Shown: positions 16,967-26,969 of the stretch, one piece after another | Layout: every line of letters starts with the position of its first letter | How positions within the stretch are numbered: the first letter of the stretch is position 1 | NCBI RefSeq assembly: GCF_022267315.1 | Contig: NZ_JAIKLE010000028.1 | Location: forward strand, 1-64,000 | Source of the DNA: Maribellus maritimus | Lineage (GTDB): Bacteria; Bacteroidota; Bacteroidia; Bacteroidales; Prolixibacteraceae | DNA: 64,000 bases | Direction: 5' to 3' | The notes under the pieces: model-generated | Told to the model about the DNA's origin: nothing | Seen by the model: only the letters and a program-made list of their open reading frames with translations | Database searches by the model: none | Made by a program: the position numbers and the translations under genes

Positions 16967-19348
16967 TTACTCGTACCGCAATGCCTCAACTGGATTCCTT
17001 GTAGCTGCCCTCCAGCTTTGCCAGCTGACGGTTATCAGTGCAATTCCAAGAGCCAACACTCCAGCCAAAGCAAATATCCACCAGCTTAAACCGGTTTTAT
17101 AGGCAAAATTTTCCAGCCACTTATTCATGGCGTAGTACGCAACGGGCGTGGCAACGATAAAAGCAATCACTACCCATTTTACAAAGTCTTTATTGAGCAT
17201 CGTTAATATTTCGGATATTTTTGCACCATTTACTTTGCGGATACCGATTTCTTTGGTTTTTTGTTGTGAGATGAAAAGAGAAAGTGCACTAATTCCGATG
17301 ATACTTATTAAAATTCCAAGCAATGAGAAAGTAGAAAGTACTCTACCCAAAATAACTTCGGCTTTATACTGACTGGCAATTTTCTCATCCAAAAAAAAGT
17401 AATTAAAATCCTGATGGGAATAATGATCATCCCACACTTTACGCACGATTGTCATAGCTGTCCTGAGATCTCCTTTGTTTAACCTGACATGGATAAATCT
17501 TGCCGCATTAGACTCTTCTAACAAAAAAGCAAAATCACCTATCGCTTCGTGAGCTGAGTTATAATTAAAATCCCGGGCCACTCCAATAATATTAATCCTC
17601 CTCTGGTCCGGAGCAAGTTCTCTTCCATTCTGAAAAGTATTTAAAGCTTCCATACTACCGTGCTGTTCCATAAGCCGATTATACAAATGCTCATTAACTA
17701 CCATTCCCTCAATCGTATCTACTGGCGGTTTGATCCAGTTCTTCAGTAACTCAATATTCATGGTCTTTAAATATGTATAATTGGCAAATACCAACTCGGC
17801 GGATCCGTCGAGTCCCAATCCTTCCAGGCCAAAACTTTGTGTGGGATATCCAAAATGCTGTCTGGTATAACCGACTGAGTTCACCCGACTGTGGGTCTCG
17901 AGATCCCGCATAAAAACAGCCGGATCTTTCGAAAAATCTTTCAGATTGATAACCAGCACATTTTCTTTGTCAAATCCAAGTGGTTTTTGATTGATAAAGT
18001 TCATTTGCTTGTTCACAAAAAAGGTAGCAGCAATTAAAATGATCACAATGGTAAACTGTCCAATCAACAAGGTTTTTAAAATAAAATTCTTGGAGTATTT
18101 GGCTTGCTGATTTAATAAGGCGCTTGGCGATGATTTGCTGTTAAGAAAGAACCCGACAAAGACACCGGTAAGAATCAGGCAAAGAGCTAACACTCCAATT
18201 ATGCTCGCCAGAACAATCGGCTCAGAATAATAAATATCGAATTGAATATAGAACCACTTGTTAATAAATGATTTCAAACCTTCTGCAACAATAAACGCCA
18301 GTAACAGGCCGCTGATACAAACCAGAAAAACTTCCATAAGAATTTGTCCTGTCAACTGTTTTTTAGCTGCGCCAGCCGATCTTTTCAAACCCAGTTCTTT
18401 CGATCTTTTTATGAGCCTTGCAATGGTAAGGTTGATAAAGTTCAGTAGTGAAACCAGGAGAATCACAAAAGAAATAACAACAAAAAGTGTAATGTTTATT
18501 TTGCTTGAACTTTCTTTCAATTCAAAACGATAATCCGATTTTAAATGGATGTCTTGAAGAGCAATGAGATTAAAATCATATTCTTTGGGGCCAGGGGAAT
18601 CTTTTAATTCACTTGAATTGTAAAATGCTGCAATTTTATTTGCAACTGTCTGTGGTGATGCTCCTTCTTTTAGTAAAAGATAATTGTATGTCCAGAATAT
18701 TTTTAAGTTGGGAAGCGATGTATAACGTTCTTCGAGGCTTCCTTTTTGTGATAGTAATATTTCGTAATTGAAGTGTGTTTTTGGATGCGCATTCTTCACA
18801 ATTCCCTTTATTTCATATTTCCCCAAATCGCGAAAATACTGCAAAGCTTCCACATCAATGGATTTTCCAATTGGGTTTTCATTACTGAAATATTTTTTTG
18901 CAAAATCCTCCGTTATAAAGGCAACGTTAGGTTTATCAATATCATTTAAATCTCCAACCTCCGGTTCCACTTCAAACAAATTCATAAAAGCTTTATCAAC
19001 CGATAAGATATCGTTTTGTTGAAGTAAATTATCGTCAATTTTAATGCTGCCTTCAGTGCAGTACGTGAACTGAGTCGATTCTTCAACTTCCGGAATATTT
19101 TCAGCAGCAACATGAACAATTCCAAGACTGCGTGCCCAAGGATCTCCGGTTTTTTGCGGATAAGAAATCACCCTGTAAATATTCTTGTACTTTGCAAAGT
19201 GTTTGTCATAGCTTTTTTCGTTGGCCACATATAAAAACAAAATCAAAAAAGAAGTAATTCCGATAGTAAGTCCCAGAATTGTAATGCCCGAAAACAAAGG
19301 TTCTTTCCTTATTTTCCGCCAGGTCATTTTTAAGTAGTAGCCAATCAT
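16967..19348 (-). CDS. FtsX/MacB-type ABC permease 9 (last of array)
   Basis: A 793-aa inner-membrane permease with two MacB-periplasmic/FtsX units in one chain: an N-terminal membrane helix (~20-41), a large periplasmic domain, a middle helix group containing the coupling-type motif KRSKELGLKRSAGAAKK, a second periplasmic domain opening with PLGFDKENVLVI, and a C-terminal FtsX unit. The last 95 residues (from KEIGIRKVNGAKISEILTML) are the shared constant module of the array. It has no ATP-binding domain. It lies 93 bases after permease 8. Substrate unknown; relatives export peptides or drugs or transmit force across the envelope. Confidence 0.88.
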   Translation of the reverse strand: MIGYYLKMTWRKIRKEPLFSGITILGLTIGITSFLILFLYVANEKSYDKHFAKYKNIYRVISYPQKTGDPWARSLGIVHVAAENIPEVEESTQFTYCTEGSIKIDDNLLQQNDILSVDKAFMNLFEVEPEVGDLNDIDKPNVAFITEDFAKKYFSNENPIGKSIDVEALQYFRDLGKYEIKGIVKNAHPKTHFNYEILLSQKGSLEERYTSLPNLKIFWTYNYLLLKEGASPQTVANKIAAFYNSSELKDSPGPKEYDFNLIALQDIHLKSDYRFELKESSSKINITLFVVISFVILLVSLLNFINLTIARLIKRSKELGLKRSAGAAKKQLTGQILMEVFLVCISGLLLAFIVAEGLKSFINKWFYIQFDIYYSEPIVLASIIGVLALCLILTGVFVGFFLNSKSSPSALLNQQAKYSKNFILKTLLIGQFTIVIILIAATFFVNKQMNFINQKPLGFDKENVLVINLKDFSKDPAVFMRDLETHSRVNSVGYTRQHFGYPTQSFGLEGLGLDGSAELVFANYTYLKTMNIELLKNWIKPPVDTIEGMVVNEHLYNRLMEQHGSMEALNTFQNGRELAPDQRRINIIGVARDFNYNSAHEAIGDFAFLLEESNAARFIHVRLNKGDLRTAMTIVRKVWDDHYSHQDFNYFFLDEKIASQYKAEVILGRVLSTFSLLGILISIIGISALSLFISQQKTKEIGIRKVNGAKISEILTMLNKDFVKWVVIAFIVATPVAYYAMNKWLENFAYKTGLSWWIFALAGVLALGIALITVSWQSWRAATRNPVEALRYE

Positions 19349-19417
19349 ATTTTAAGGTTTTAAAGATTAGTTTATTTCATTTTCAGGTAGTTGTTATTCA
19401 TTTTATTATTCCAGCCA

Positions 19418-19435
19418 GGCTCGTGTTCCCGAGCC
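19418..19435. repeat. GC-rich hairpin in spacer of permeases 8/9
   Basis: GGCTCG and CGAGCC pair around six bases, directly next to the stop of permease 8. No clear relic of the gene terminus is left here. Confidence 0.5.
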
Positions 19436-19441
19436 GACGTG

Positions 19442-21829
19442 TTACTCATATCTGAGTGCTTCCACCGGATTCCTTGTAGCAGCTCTCCAACTTTGCCAAC
19501 TAACGGTTAGCAACGCAATTCCCAATGCCATCACTCCGGCAAGGACAAAAATCCACCAGCTTAGGTTGGTTTTGTAAGCAAAATTTTCCAGCCATTTATT
19601 CATAGCGTAGTAAGAAATGGGAGTGGCCACTATAAAAGCAACTCCTACCCACATTACGAAGTCTTTGTTTAGCAAAGTCATTATTTCGTTAGTCCGTGCG
19701 CCGTTTACTTTACGAACACCAATTTCTTTAATACGCTGTTTTCCCATGAGCAAAGACAATCCAAACAAACCAAGAGTGGCAATAGCAACAGCAATAATTG
19801 CAAGCAGCCCAATGGTTTTTGAAAAGCGGATGTCTGATTCATACATGTCGTTCAGAATATCGTCGGTGAATTCAAAATCGAAGGCAGTCGTACCACCAGT
19901 GTTTGCCCAGGTTTCTTTTAAAAAGTCGATGGTTGCAGGCAGGTTTTCAGTTCTTAGCCGGATGGCAATACTCTGGCTCATTCCCGGATTTAAGCCAATT
20001 ATCATTGGCGTGATGGCTTCATGAAGTGAAAACATGTTAAAATCGCTGACTACACCCACAACCGGTCCAAAAGCGGTTTGCTCTCCTAGAATATCAGTCA
20101 GCCCCAACGTTTCAATTGCCGATTCGTTGACGAGAACACCACTGTTGTTCTTTTCCTTGTCGAAATCGGAACCCATAATAATTTTGAGCCCCATGGTTTC
20201 AGCAAATCCATAATCAACAAAAAGCCCGTTTACTTTTACCTGTTCGTCGTGGTTGCTTACTTTGGGAATCGACATGTACATTTTATTGTTGCTTGGAGGC
20301 ATCCACAGCGTTCCGCTGGCGCTAAGCACGTTTGGATTTTTTTTGATTTCCTGTTTAAACAAATCGAGATTGTGATCCCCCTTGGGAACACGAATCAAAC
20401 CTTCTTTGGCAAACCCCAAATCTTTGTTGAAAGCATAACGCACTTGTTTCTGAACCAGAAACATGGTTGAAATTAACGAGATAAAAACAGCAATCTGGAA
20501 TATCACCATCGCTTTACGGGTGTAGTGTTTGTCTCCAATGTCAATTTTATTTCCCTTTAAAACATTTACCAGGCCAAATCGAGATGATCGTATGGATACC
20601 AAACTTCCGGATACAATACCGGTTGTCAGTGTAATCAGTGCTAAAATGGAAAGGCTTGCAACCAATTGCCCCGAAATTTCAATGGAGTAATCTTTTCCAA
20701 GCATTGAACTTATGTAAGGCAGAGAAACCGATGCCACAAGTATCGCAAACGGTAATGCAAGGATGGTAATTAAAGTAGAATCAATAATCATTTGTACGAT
20801 GATACTTTTTTGACGGGCGCCGCAAATTTTACGAACGGCATAGTTTTTCACCTGCGACATAGCTTTTGCCGAAGCCAGGTTGAGATAGTTGATGGAAGCA
20901 GTTACAAGAATTAAAAACCCAATAAATGCCAGTACAAGTAACATTGAAAGATTTCCCTGTTCTTTTCTGTTGTTGTCCACAATTTTTTCAGAACCAAAAT
21001 AAATATCGGAAAATGGCTGGATCGAAAGGGAAAGTTTATTGTTTTCGCTGGAATTCTCTTGTCCCAATTTTTGAAGTTTGGCTTCAAAGGCTTTCGTATC
21101 AACACCATCTTTTAGCAGCAGAAAACTAGTAAAGAAAACCCCTTTCCAGGCTTGTCTGAACTCATTTTCGTCGGGCTTATCCGTGTTCGTTTGTATGTTG
21201 TCTTCCAAATGCTGCATTGCAAAATCCATACTTGCAATCAGTGTTGCTTTTATACTTGAATTTTGAGGAATATCACGATAAACAGCAGCCACTTCCATCG
21301 GAAATTCTTTTCCTGAATAACGAATATCGAGGTGTTGCCCCACTGGATCTTCCACTCCAAAATATTTGGTTGCCAGATGTTCGTTCACAAGGAGCTTTCC
21401 TTCAGTTTTATCAAAATCGTTCAGGCTTCCCTGTAATATATCAATTCCAAAGATGCTAAAGAAGTCGCTTTCGGTGCATATCATATCAGGTTCAGGAATA
21501 TATTCGGTATTCTTTTTAACCTCAATATTTCCGATATTATACTGATGCGCAAAATTTTCTATCTCTGCAAATTTATTTTTGGCTTCTTCAGCAATAACAA
21601 AAGGCGTATTTGCCCAGATATGGTTATCTGATTCGTTATAATTAAGAACACGATAAATTTGTTTGTTATTTGCGAAAGAACTATCGTAACCCAATTCATT
21701 TAATACAAAAACGAGGACTACCATTACAATCCCCAGACCCAGGATTAATCCGCTGATGCTGATAAATGTATTTATTTTGTCGGCCTTTAAATGTCTGAAA
21801 CTAATTTGTAAATTGTTTTTGAAACTCAT
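19442..21829 (-). CDS. FtsX/MacB-type ABC permease 8
   Basis: A 795-aa permease with the same two-unit architecture. The N-terminal helix is IILGLGIVM-like (~18-40), and the first-half coupling motif is NYAVRKICGARQKS. The constant C-terminal module starts at KEIGVRKVNGARTNEIM and differs at several positions (FVMWVGVAF, FVLAGVMAL). The first periplasmic domain shares only scattered residues with its neighbours. It begins 67 bases after permease 7. Function as in the array; no ATPase partner is encoded nearby. Confidence 0.88.
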   Translation of the reverse strand: MSFKNNLQISFRHLKADKINTFISISGLILGLGIVMVVLVFVLNELGYDSSFANNKQIYRVLNYNESDNHIWANTPFVIAEEAKNKFAEIENFAHQYNIGNIEVKKNTEYIPEPDMICTESDFFSIFGIDILQGSLNDFDKTEGKLLVNEHLATKYFGVEDPVGQHLDIRYSGKEFPMEVAAVYRDIPQNSSIKATLIASMDFAMQHLEDNIQTNTDKPDENEFRQAWKGVFFTSFLLLKDGVDTKAFEAKLQKLGQENSSENNKLSLSIQPFSDIYFGSEKIVDNNRKEQGNLSMLLVLAFIGFLILVTASINYLNLASAKAMSQVKNYAVRKICGARQKSIIVQMIIDSTLITILALPFAILVASVSLPYISSMLGKDYSIEISGQLVASLSILALITLTTGIVSGSLVSIRSSRFGLVNVLKGNKIDIGDKHYTRKAMVIFQIAVFISLISTMFLVQKQVRYAFNKDLGFAKEGLIRVPKGDHNLDLFKQEIKKNPNVLSASGTLWMPPSNNKMYMSIPKVSNHDEQVKVNGLFVDYGFAETMGLKIIMGSDFDKEKNNSGVLVNESAIETLGLTDILGEQTAFGPVVGVVSDFNMFSLHEAITPMIIGLNPGMSQSIAIRLRTENLPATIDFLKETWANTGGTTAFDFEFTDDILNDMYESDIRFSKTIGLLAIIAVAIATLGLFGLSLLMGKQRIKEIGVRKVNGARTNEIMTLLNKDFVMWVGVAFIVATPISYYAMNKWLENFAYKTNLSWWIFVLAGVMALGIALLTVSWQSWRAATRNPVEALRYE

Positions 21830-21847
21830 GCTTTATTTTTTAATTTT

Positions 21848-21886
21848 TTCATACCTCAAAGTTTATCTCGGGCAATCAGCTCCCGA
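21848..21886 (-). repeat. Relic gene terminus and GC hairpin, spacer 7/8
   Basis: On the minus strand the stretch 21848-21862 encodes T-L-R-Y-E in the frame of a permease C-terminus, although permease 7 has already ended at 21897. Next to it TCGGG/CCCGA (21868-21886) form a hairpin. Confidence 0.5.
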
Positions 21887-21896
21887 TATCCGGGGC

Positions 21897-24410
21897 TTAC
21901 TCATACCTGAGTGCCTCAACCGGATTCCGTGTTGCCGCACGCCAGCTCTGCCAACTAACTGTTAAAATTGCAATTCCCGACGCCAGCAAACCTGCCAGGG
22001 CAAAAATCCACCAACTCAAATCTGTTTTATATGCAAAGTTTTCGAGCCATTTATTCATAGCATAATATGCAATTGGAGTTGCGATTACAAAAGCGATAAC
22101 AACCCACTTTACAAAGTCTTTATTGAGCATCGCCATTACTTCAGAAATTTTGGCTCCGTTTACTTTGCGGATGCCGATTTCTTTGTTTCGTTTGGCAACC
22201 GATTGAACTGATAAACAAAACAGGCCGATACAGGAAATAAAAATTCCTAACACAGAAAATAGGGTAAAGATATTTCCAAATCTTTTGTCAGAGCTGTATT
22301 GTTGTTCAAAAAAATTGTCGAGGAAATAGTAGTTAAACGGATTACCAGGGAAAAGTTCTTCCCATTTATTCTCAAGCAAATCCAGTGCGCCGGAAATATT
22401 CTGTGACGGATTTTGTCCCGAACTGATTTTAACCATATAGTCGCCGCTGCTATGTTCGTTGTAAAAACCGATAGGTTCTTTACTGTATTTTAATGACTGT
22501 TGGTGAAAATCTGCCACTACACCAATCACTTCACATTCGCCAACACCACCCGCCCAATGATAGCCTACCTTTTGTGATATCGCATCTTGTGGAGAGTTAA
22601 AACCAAGCACACTAACAGCAGATTCATTCAATATTACCGTTTGCCGGTTGTTTTCTGCTGCCTCTGAAAAATTATGGCCTGCAATAAAATTAACATCCAA
22701 CATGGAAAAGTACTGCTGATCAACCAGTATTTCGCTGATTTCTTTCGCTCCTTCATTTTCTCTTGACAACTGGAACAAAGGCCTTGAAAGAACATTAACT
22801 TTCCCGGGGACAGCGCTGCATGCACTAACCTGTTTTATTGACGGATACGAAGCAATTTCGTTCCGTAGTCTACGTACTGTCTGCTCAAAATTAACTTGCT
22901 GGTTTATCGCATTGGGCCCTTCCAAAACAACGATTCTGTCCGTATCAATTCCCAAATCCTGGTTTCTCATAAAACTAATTTGTTTGTAATTTATCAGGGT
23001 ACCAATAATCAGGACTATGGAAACCGTAAACTGAAAGACCAGCAAATATTTATTCATTCTGAGTCTCCGCGTCATAGCTGTATGGCCTTTTAGTTTTTCC
23101 ATGTTTTTCGCAGAAGCAACCATTACAGAAGGGTAAAGTGAAGCAAGAACCGAACCGAGAAGGAGAAGTCCAAACAAAATGAAAATCAAATATCCTCCTG
23201 CATAATTAAACGAACCGGGAGTAAAACGAAAACCGGTAAAGTGAGACATGGCAGGGGCTGAAATTTTGCTGATAATCCAACCAATAATTATGGACAACAG
23301 ATTAAAAATGAAAGCTTCTGTAAAAAGCTGTGCAACAACCTGATGTTTTTTTGAACCTACAATTTGCCGAATACCAATTTCTTCGGTTCTTTCCAAAAAT
23401 CCGGCAATCGATAAGTTTATATAATTCACCAAAGCAAGAATTAAGATTAACAAGCCGATTCCCGCCATAACATAAACATTAATAATAGAACTGTTAGGTG
23501 AAGCTTCATTCGCAAGTTGTGATCTTAGATGAATGTCTTTAATTGGTTGAAGGAAAAAAGATTCTTTAAGATTATTGGCGTTTCTATTTCTGGCCACCAA
23601 TTCATTTAAACGGGTTTCAATTACTTTTGGGTCGGCGTTTGGTTCAAGTGCCAAATAAGTATACCAGGAATAGTTACCCCAGTTGGTATCGAATATGGTA
23701 GATCGGATATGGTCAGGAACATTTTTGGGTAAATAATTGGTAAGAGAACTATGTGTCATTATCATTTCATATTGAAGATGGGAGTTGGAAGGCATATTTT
23801 GATAAACACCACATACATTAAACGGCATAGCAGCATCATGGTTGGAATTGTATACAAGAAGTGTTTGCCCGATCGGATTGATTTTTCTGTTCCATTCGGT
23901 TCCAAAATATCTTTCAGCCATTCCGTTCGAAATATACACATTACCGGGTTTGGCCAGTAACGAATCGTTACCCCCCACAATAAATTGCAGCGAAAAATAA
24001 GTAGCAAAGGCAGCATCAGCAAAAATCGCCTTGTCAGTTTTTATCGAAACAGGCTGATTATTTTTAACATCTTCATAGATAATCGTGTAAGAATTTGCCC
24101 ATGGAGATAACCTGAAAAAATCTTTCACTCCTGGTATTTCATCTTTGGCTGCAATACCAAGAGCCGGAAAAGTATAAGCATCTTTAAATATTTCTCCGTT
24201 ATCTTCTTCTTTTTCAACCGCTGCACGATAAATATTGTCAGCCTGGCTTTGAAATCGATCGTAACTAAGTTCGTATCGCAGATACTGAAATATGAGGAGA
24301 AAAGCAGCGACCGCAATTGCCAGTCCCAAAATTTTGATTATCGAAAAAGATTTATTTCTGATAATATTTCTCCATGTTAAAAAAAGATAATTCCTAAACA
24401 TAGCTTCCAT
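21897..24410 (-). CDS. FtsX/MacB-type ABC permease 7
   Basis: The longest member, 837 aa. N-terminal helix ~23-43 (ILGLAIAVAAFLLIF), periplasmic domain with an insertion-rich segment, first-half coupling motif RTEEIGIRQIVGSKKH, second periplasmic domain starting near DLGIDTDRIVVL (this copy has GID instead of GFD), and constant C-terminal module KEIGIRKVNGAKISEVMAML. Two Met codons lie at the start (MEAMF); the second may be the real start. It begins 64 bases after permease 6. Confidence 0.88.
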   Translation of the reverse strand: MEAMFRNYLFLTWRNIIRNKSFSIIKILGLAIAVAAFLLIFQYLRYELSYDRFQSQADNIYRAAVEKEEDNGEIFKDAYTFPALGIAAKDEIPGVKDFFRLSPWANSYTIIYEDVKNNQPVSIKTDKAIFADAAFATYFSLQFIVGGNDSLLAKPGNVYISNGMAERYFGTEWNRKINPIGQTLLVYNSNHDAAMPFNVCGVYQNMPSNSHLQYEMIMTHSSLTNYLPKNVPDHIRSTIFDTNWGNYSWYTYLALEPNADPKVIETRLNELVARNRNANNLKESFFLQPIKDIHLRSQLANEASPNSSIINVYVMAGIGLLILILALVNYINLSIAGFLERTEEIGIRQIVGSKKHQVVAQLFTEAFIFNLLSIIIGWIISKISAPAMSHFTGFRFTPGSFNYAGGYLIFILFGLLLLGSVLASLYPSVMVASAKNMEKLKGHTAMTRRLRMNKYLLVFQFTVSIVLIIGTLINYKQISFMRNQDLGIDTDRIVVLEGPNAINQQVNFEQTVRRLRNEIASYPSIKQVSACSAVPGKVNVLSRPLFQLSRENEGAKEISEILVDQQYFSMLDVNFIAGHNFSEAAENNRQTVILNESAVSVLGFNSPQDAISQKVGYHWAGGVGECEVIGVVADFHQQSLKYSKEPIGFYNEHSSGDYMVKISSGQNPSQNISGALDLLENKWEELFPGNPFNYYFLDNFFEQQYSSDKRFGNIFTLFSVLGIFISCIGLFCLSVQSVAKRNKEIGIRKVNGAKISEVMAMLNKDFVKWVVIAFVIATPIAYYAMNKWLENFAYKTDLSWWIFALAGLLASGIAILTVSWQSWRAATRNPVEALRYE

Positions 24411-24429
24411 TATAAATTTCTAAAAAACC

Positions 24430-24456
24430 TTCATTCTTCAATGCTTCAATCCCGAC
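24430..24456 (-). repeat. Relic gene terminus, spacer 6/7
   Basis: Minus-strand codons at 24430-24450 read I-E-A-L-K-N-E, a mutated copy of the VEALRYE end of the permeases, lying after the true stop of permease 6 at 24475. A CCCGAC stretch follows, resembling one arm of the hairpins in the other spacers. Confidence 0.5.
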
Positions 24457-24474
24457 GTATGTATTTAGATTTCA

Positions 24475-26931
24475 TCACTCATACCTGAGTGCCTCCACCG
24501 GATTCCTTGTCGCTGCCCGCCAACTTTGCCAGCTAACCGTCAACAACGCAATTCCCAGCGCCAGCACTCCTGCAAGGGCAAAAATCCACCAGCTTAAAGT
24601 GGTCCTATATGCAAAATTCTCTAACCATTTATTCATCATATACCAGGCAATGGGTGTAGCAATGACAAAGGCGATCACTATCCATTTAACAAAATCTTTA
24701 TTGAGCATTGTCACTACTTCCAATACCCTCGCTCCATTTACCTTGCGGACTCCTATTTCTTTCGTACGCTGGCGGGTTGCAAAGGTGACCAATCCGAACA
24801 GTCCAAGACAAGAAATCAGTATCGAGATAATTGTAAATGAAATTACAATATGGTATGTGCGATTGTCTGCCACATAATTACTCTCAAAGTCCTCATCAAG
24901 GAAGGTATAAGTAAATGGTTCGTCAGGAACAAGGGATTTCCATTTCCTTTCCAGGAAAGGAAGTACTTCATTTATTTCAGCGGTATTTGAATGTGCAATA
25001 ATGTAATTAAAATCGGTGCTATCGTTAAGAAAAAAAGCATAAGGCTCAATTGTCTGACGCAGGTCGGAAAAGTGAAAATCTCGGACCACACCCATTATTT
25101 CCAGAGAGCCGATTGAGTTTTCATCTGTATTAAAGTTAAGTTTTTGTCCAATCGCCTTATCAACAGGAATAGAAAACATTCTTAAAGTCGCTTCATTAAC
25201 AACGATTCGGGAATTTATGTCTCCGGGGAATTCTTCGGAAAACATTCTGCCTGCTACCATTTGAAATTCCATCGTCTTCATAAAATCCGGAGCCACCCAA
25301 TTGGTCTTTACAGTAACTATATTATTCTTACTTTCACCCGGAAGATATACCGCAATATCGCTTGCATTGACAATACCAGGGTAATAAGAAGTCCCGGATG
25401 CGCCTGTAATATGATTATTTTGCAAAATCTCACTACGAAACGTGGCATATTCTTTTTGCGCCTGTTTACTCCGGAGCGGAATAACTATTTGCTGGTCTTT
25501 TGCGAAGCCCAGCGGCTGGTTTCGCATAAATCTCATCTGATGCCAAATAGCCATGGTCGCTACAACTAACCCGATAGCAACTACAAATTGAAATATAACC
25601 AATCCTTTTCGTAAACCTGTTGCGGATAATGAATTGATAAACTTTCCTTTTATGGTGTCGGCTGGTTTTATGACAGATAAATAAAAAGCCGGGTAACTAC
25701 CTGCCAGTAGTCCGGTAATCAAAGTCATTGCCAGGAAAGCTAAAATTATTCTCAGGTCAAACAGGTCGGATATAAGAAACGATTTGCCAGAGAGCTGATT
25801 GAAGAAAGGTAGCAACAACATAACAAGCAGGCCAGCAATAACCAGTGATAACAAAGTGAGTAATACCGATTCTCCGAGAAACTGTCCGATCAATCCATTC
25901 TTGCCGGCTCCCAATATTTTACGTATCCCTACTTCCATGCCCCGTTTTGCCGAACCTGCCGTTGAAAGGTTCATAAAATTAACACAAGCGATAAGCAATA
26001 TGAACAATGCAATGGATGCCAACACATAAAGATAGGTGGTAGTGGTTGTAGGTGTTATAATCCTATCGATTTTACTGAAGAAATGAATGTCACGCACGGG
26101 AAGTAAAAACATTTTCTTGTTGAAACCCGCTTTTTTTAAATCTTTCCCGGCGTACTTCTGTATAAAAGCCGGCAACTTTTTATTCAGTTCGTCCGGGTTA
26201 GCTTTAGTATTTAACAGAATATAAGTATAAAACATATTGTTGCCTGAAAAATCCTGACTATAGTTTTTCAGATAATCTCCCACCCAGCCTGAAGTCATTG
26301 GAAGAAAATATCGTGCATCAATGTGCGATCTCCTGCTTTCGTCACGGTAAACGCCGGTAACATGAAAACTTTCGCCATTACCATCAATACCACCAATTCT
26401 GACTGTTTGATTTAACGCTGGTTCGTTACCAAATAATTTTTCAGCTACCTGTTCTGATAATACAACAGAACGTGGATCTATTAACGCTGTTTGGGCGTTT
26501 CCCTCAAGGAATTGGTAAGAAAACATTTCGAAAAAAGTGGAATCTACATGATATCCATTAGTTTCATAGAGCAATTTTTCATTGTTACCCTCCCCAACTT
26601 TAAAAAGTGTTCTGTTTTCAAGAAAATTGGGCCAAATCCTTGTTACCTGTTTTATTTCCGGGAATTCTGCTTTAAATGCCTGTGTATAGAGTGATGGCGC
26701 CCTTGGATTATCAAATTTATCCCCATTGGGTAAAGAGTTTTCACTTCTAACCAAGTACAGGTTACCAACATGCTCATGGTATTTGTCATATGAGAACTCA
26801 CTACGAATATAAAGTAGCAGTAATATGCAACACATCATTCCGACTGACAACCCAATTATATTAATAGTGGAAAACATTTTGTTTTTCCTTAAACTTCTCA
26901 ACGCTATCCTAAAATAATTTGTTATCATCAT
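24475..26931 (-). CDS. FtsX/MacB-type ABC permease 6
   Basis: An 818-aa member. N-terminal helix ~20-42 (GLSVGMMCCILLLLYI), long first periplasmic domain, middle FtsX unit with RGMEVGIRKILGAGKN, a good match to the cytoplasmic coupling-helix motif, second domain opening at PLGFAKDQQIVIPL, and constant C-terminal module KEIGVRKVNGARVLEVV. The second FtsX unit retains WIVIAFVIATPIAWYMM. It begins 38 bases after permease 5 in a compact arrangement without relic sequence. Confidence 0.88.
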   Translation of the reverse strand: MMITNYFRIALRSLRKNKMFSTINIIGLSVGMMCCILLLLYIRSEFSYDKYHEHVGNLYLVRSENSLPNGDKFDNPRAPSLYTQAFKAEFPEIKQVTRIWPNFLENRTLFKVGEGNNEKLLYETNGYHVDSTFFEMFSYQFLEGNAQTALIDPRSVVLSEQVAEKLFGNEPALNQTVRIGGIDGNGESFHVTGVYRDESRRSHIDARYFLPMTSGWVGDYLKNYSQDFSGNNMFYTYILLNTKANPDELNKKLPAFIQKYAGKDLKKAGFNKKMFLLPVRDIHFFSKIDRIITPTTTTTYLYVLASIALFILLIACVNFMNLSTAGSAKRGMEVGIRKILGAGKNGLIGQFLGESVLLTLLSLVIAGLLVMLLLPFFNQLSGKSFLISDLFDLRIILAFLAMTLITGLLAGSYPAFYLSVIKPADTIKGKFINSLSATGLRKGLVIFQFVVAIGLVVATMAIWHQMRFMRNQPLGFAKDQQIVIPLRSKQAQKEYATFRSEILQNNHITGASGTSYYPGIVNASDIAVYLPGESKNNIVTVKTNWVAPDFMKTMEFQMVAGRMFSEEFPGDINSRIVVNEATLRMFSIPVDKAIGQKLNFNTDENSIGSLEIMGVVRDFHFSDLRQTIEPYAFFLNDSTDFNYIIAHSNTAEINEVLPFLERKWKSLVPDEPFTYTFLDEDFESNYVADNRTYHIVISFTIISILISCLGLFGLVTFATRQRTKEIGVRKVNGARVLEVVTMLNKDFVKWIVIAFVIATPIAWYMMNKWLENFAYRTTLSWWIFALAGVLALGIALLTVSWQSWRAATRNPVEALRYE

Positions 26932-26969
26932 TTTGCTCTTTTTGATTGTTTACATTAAACCCAAATTAT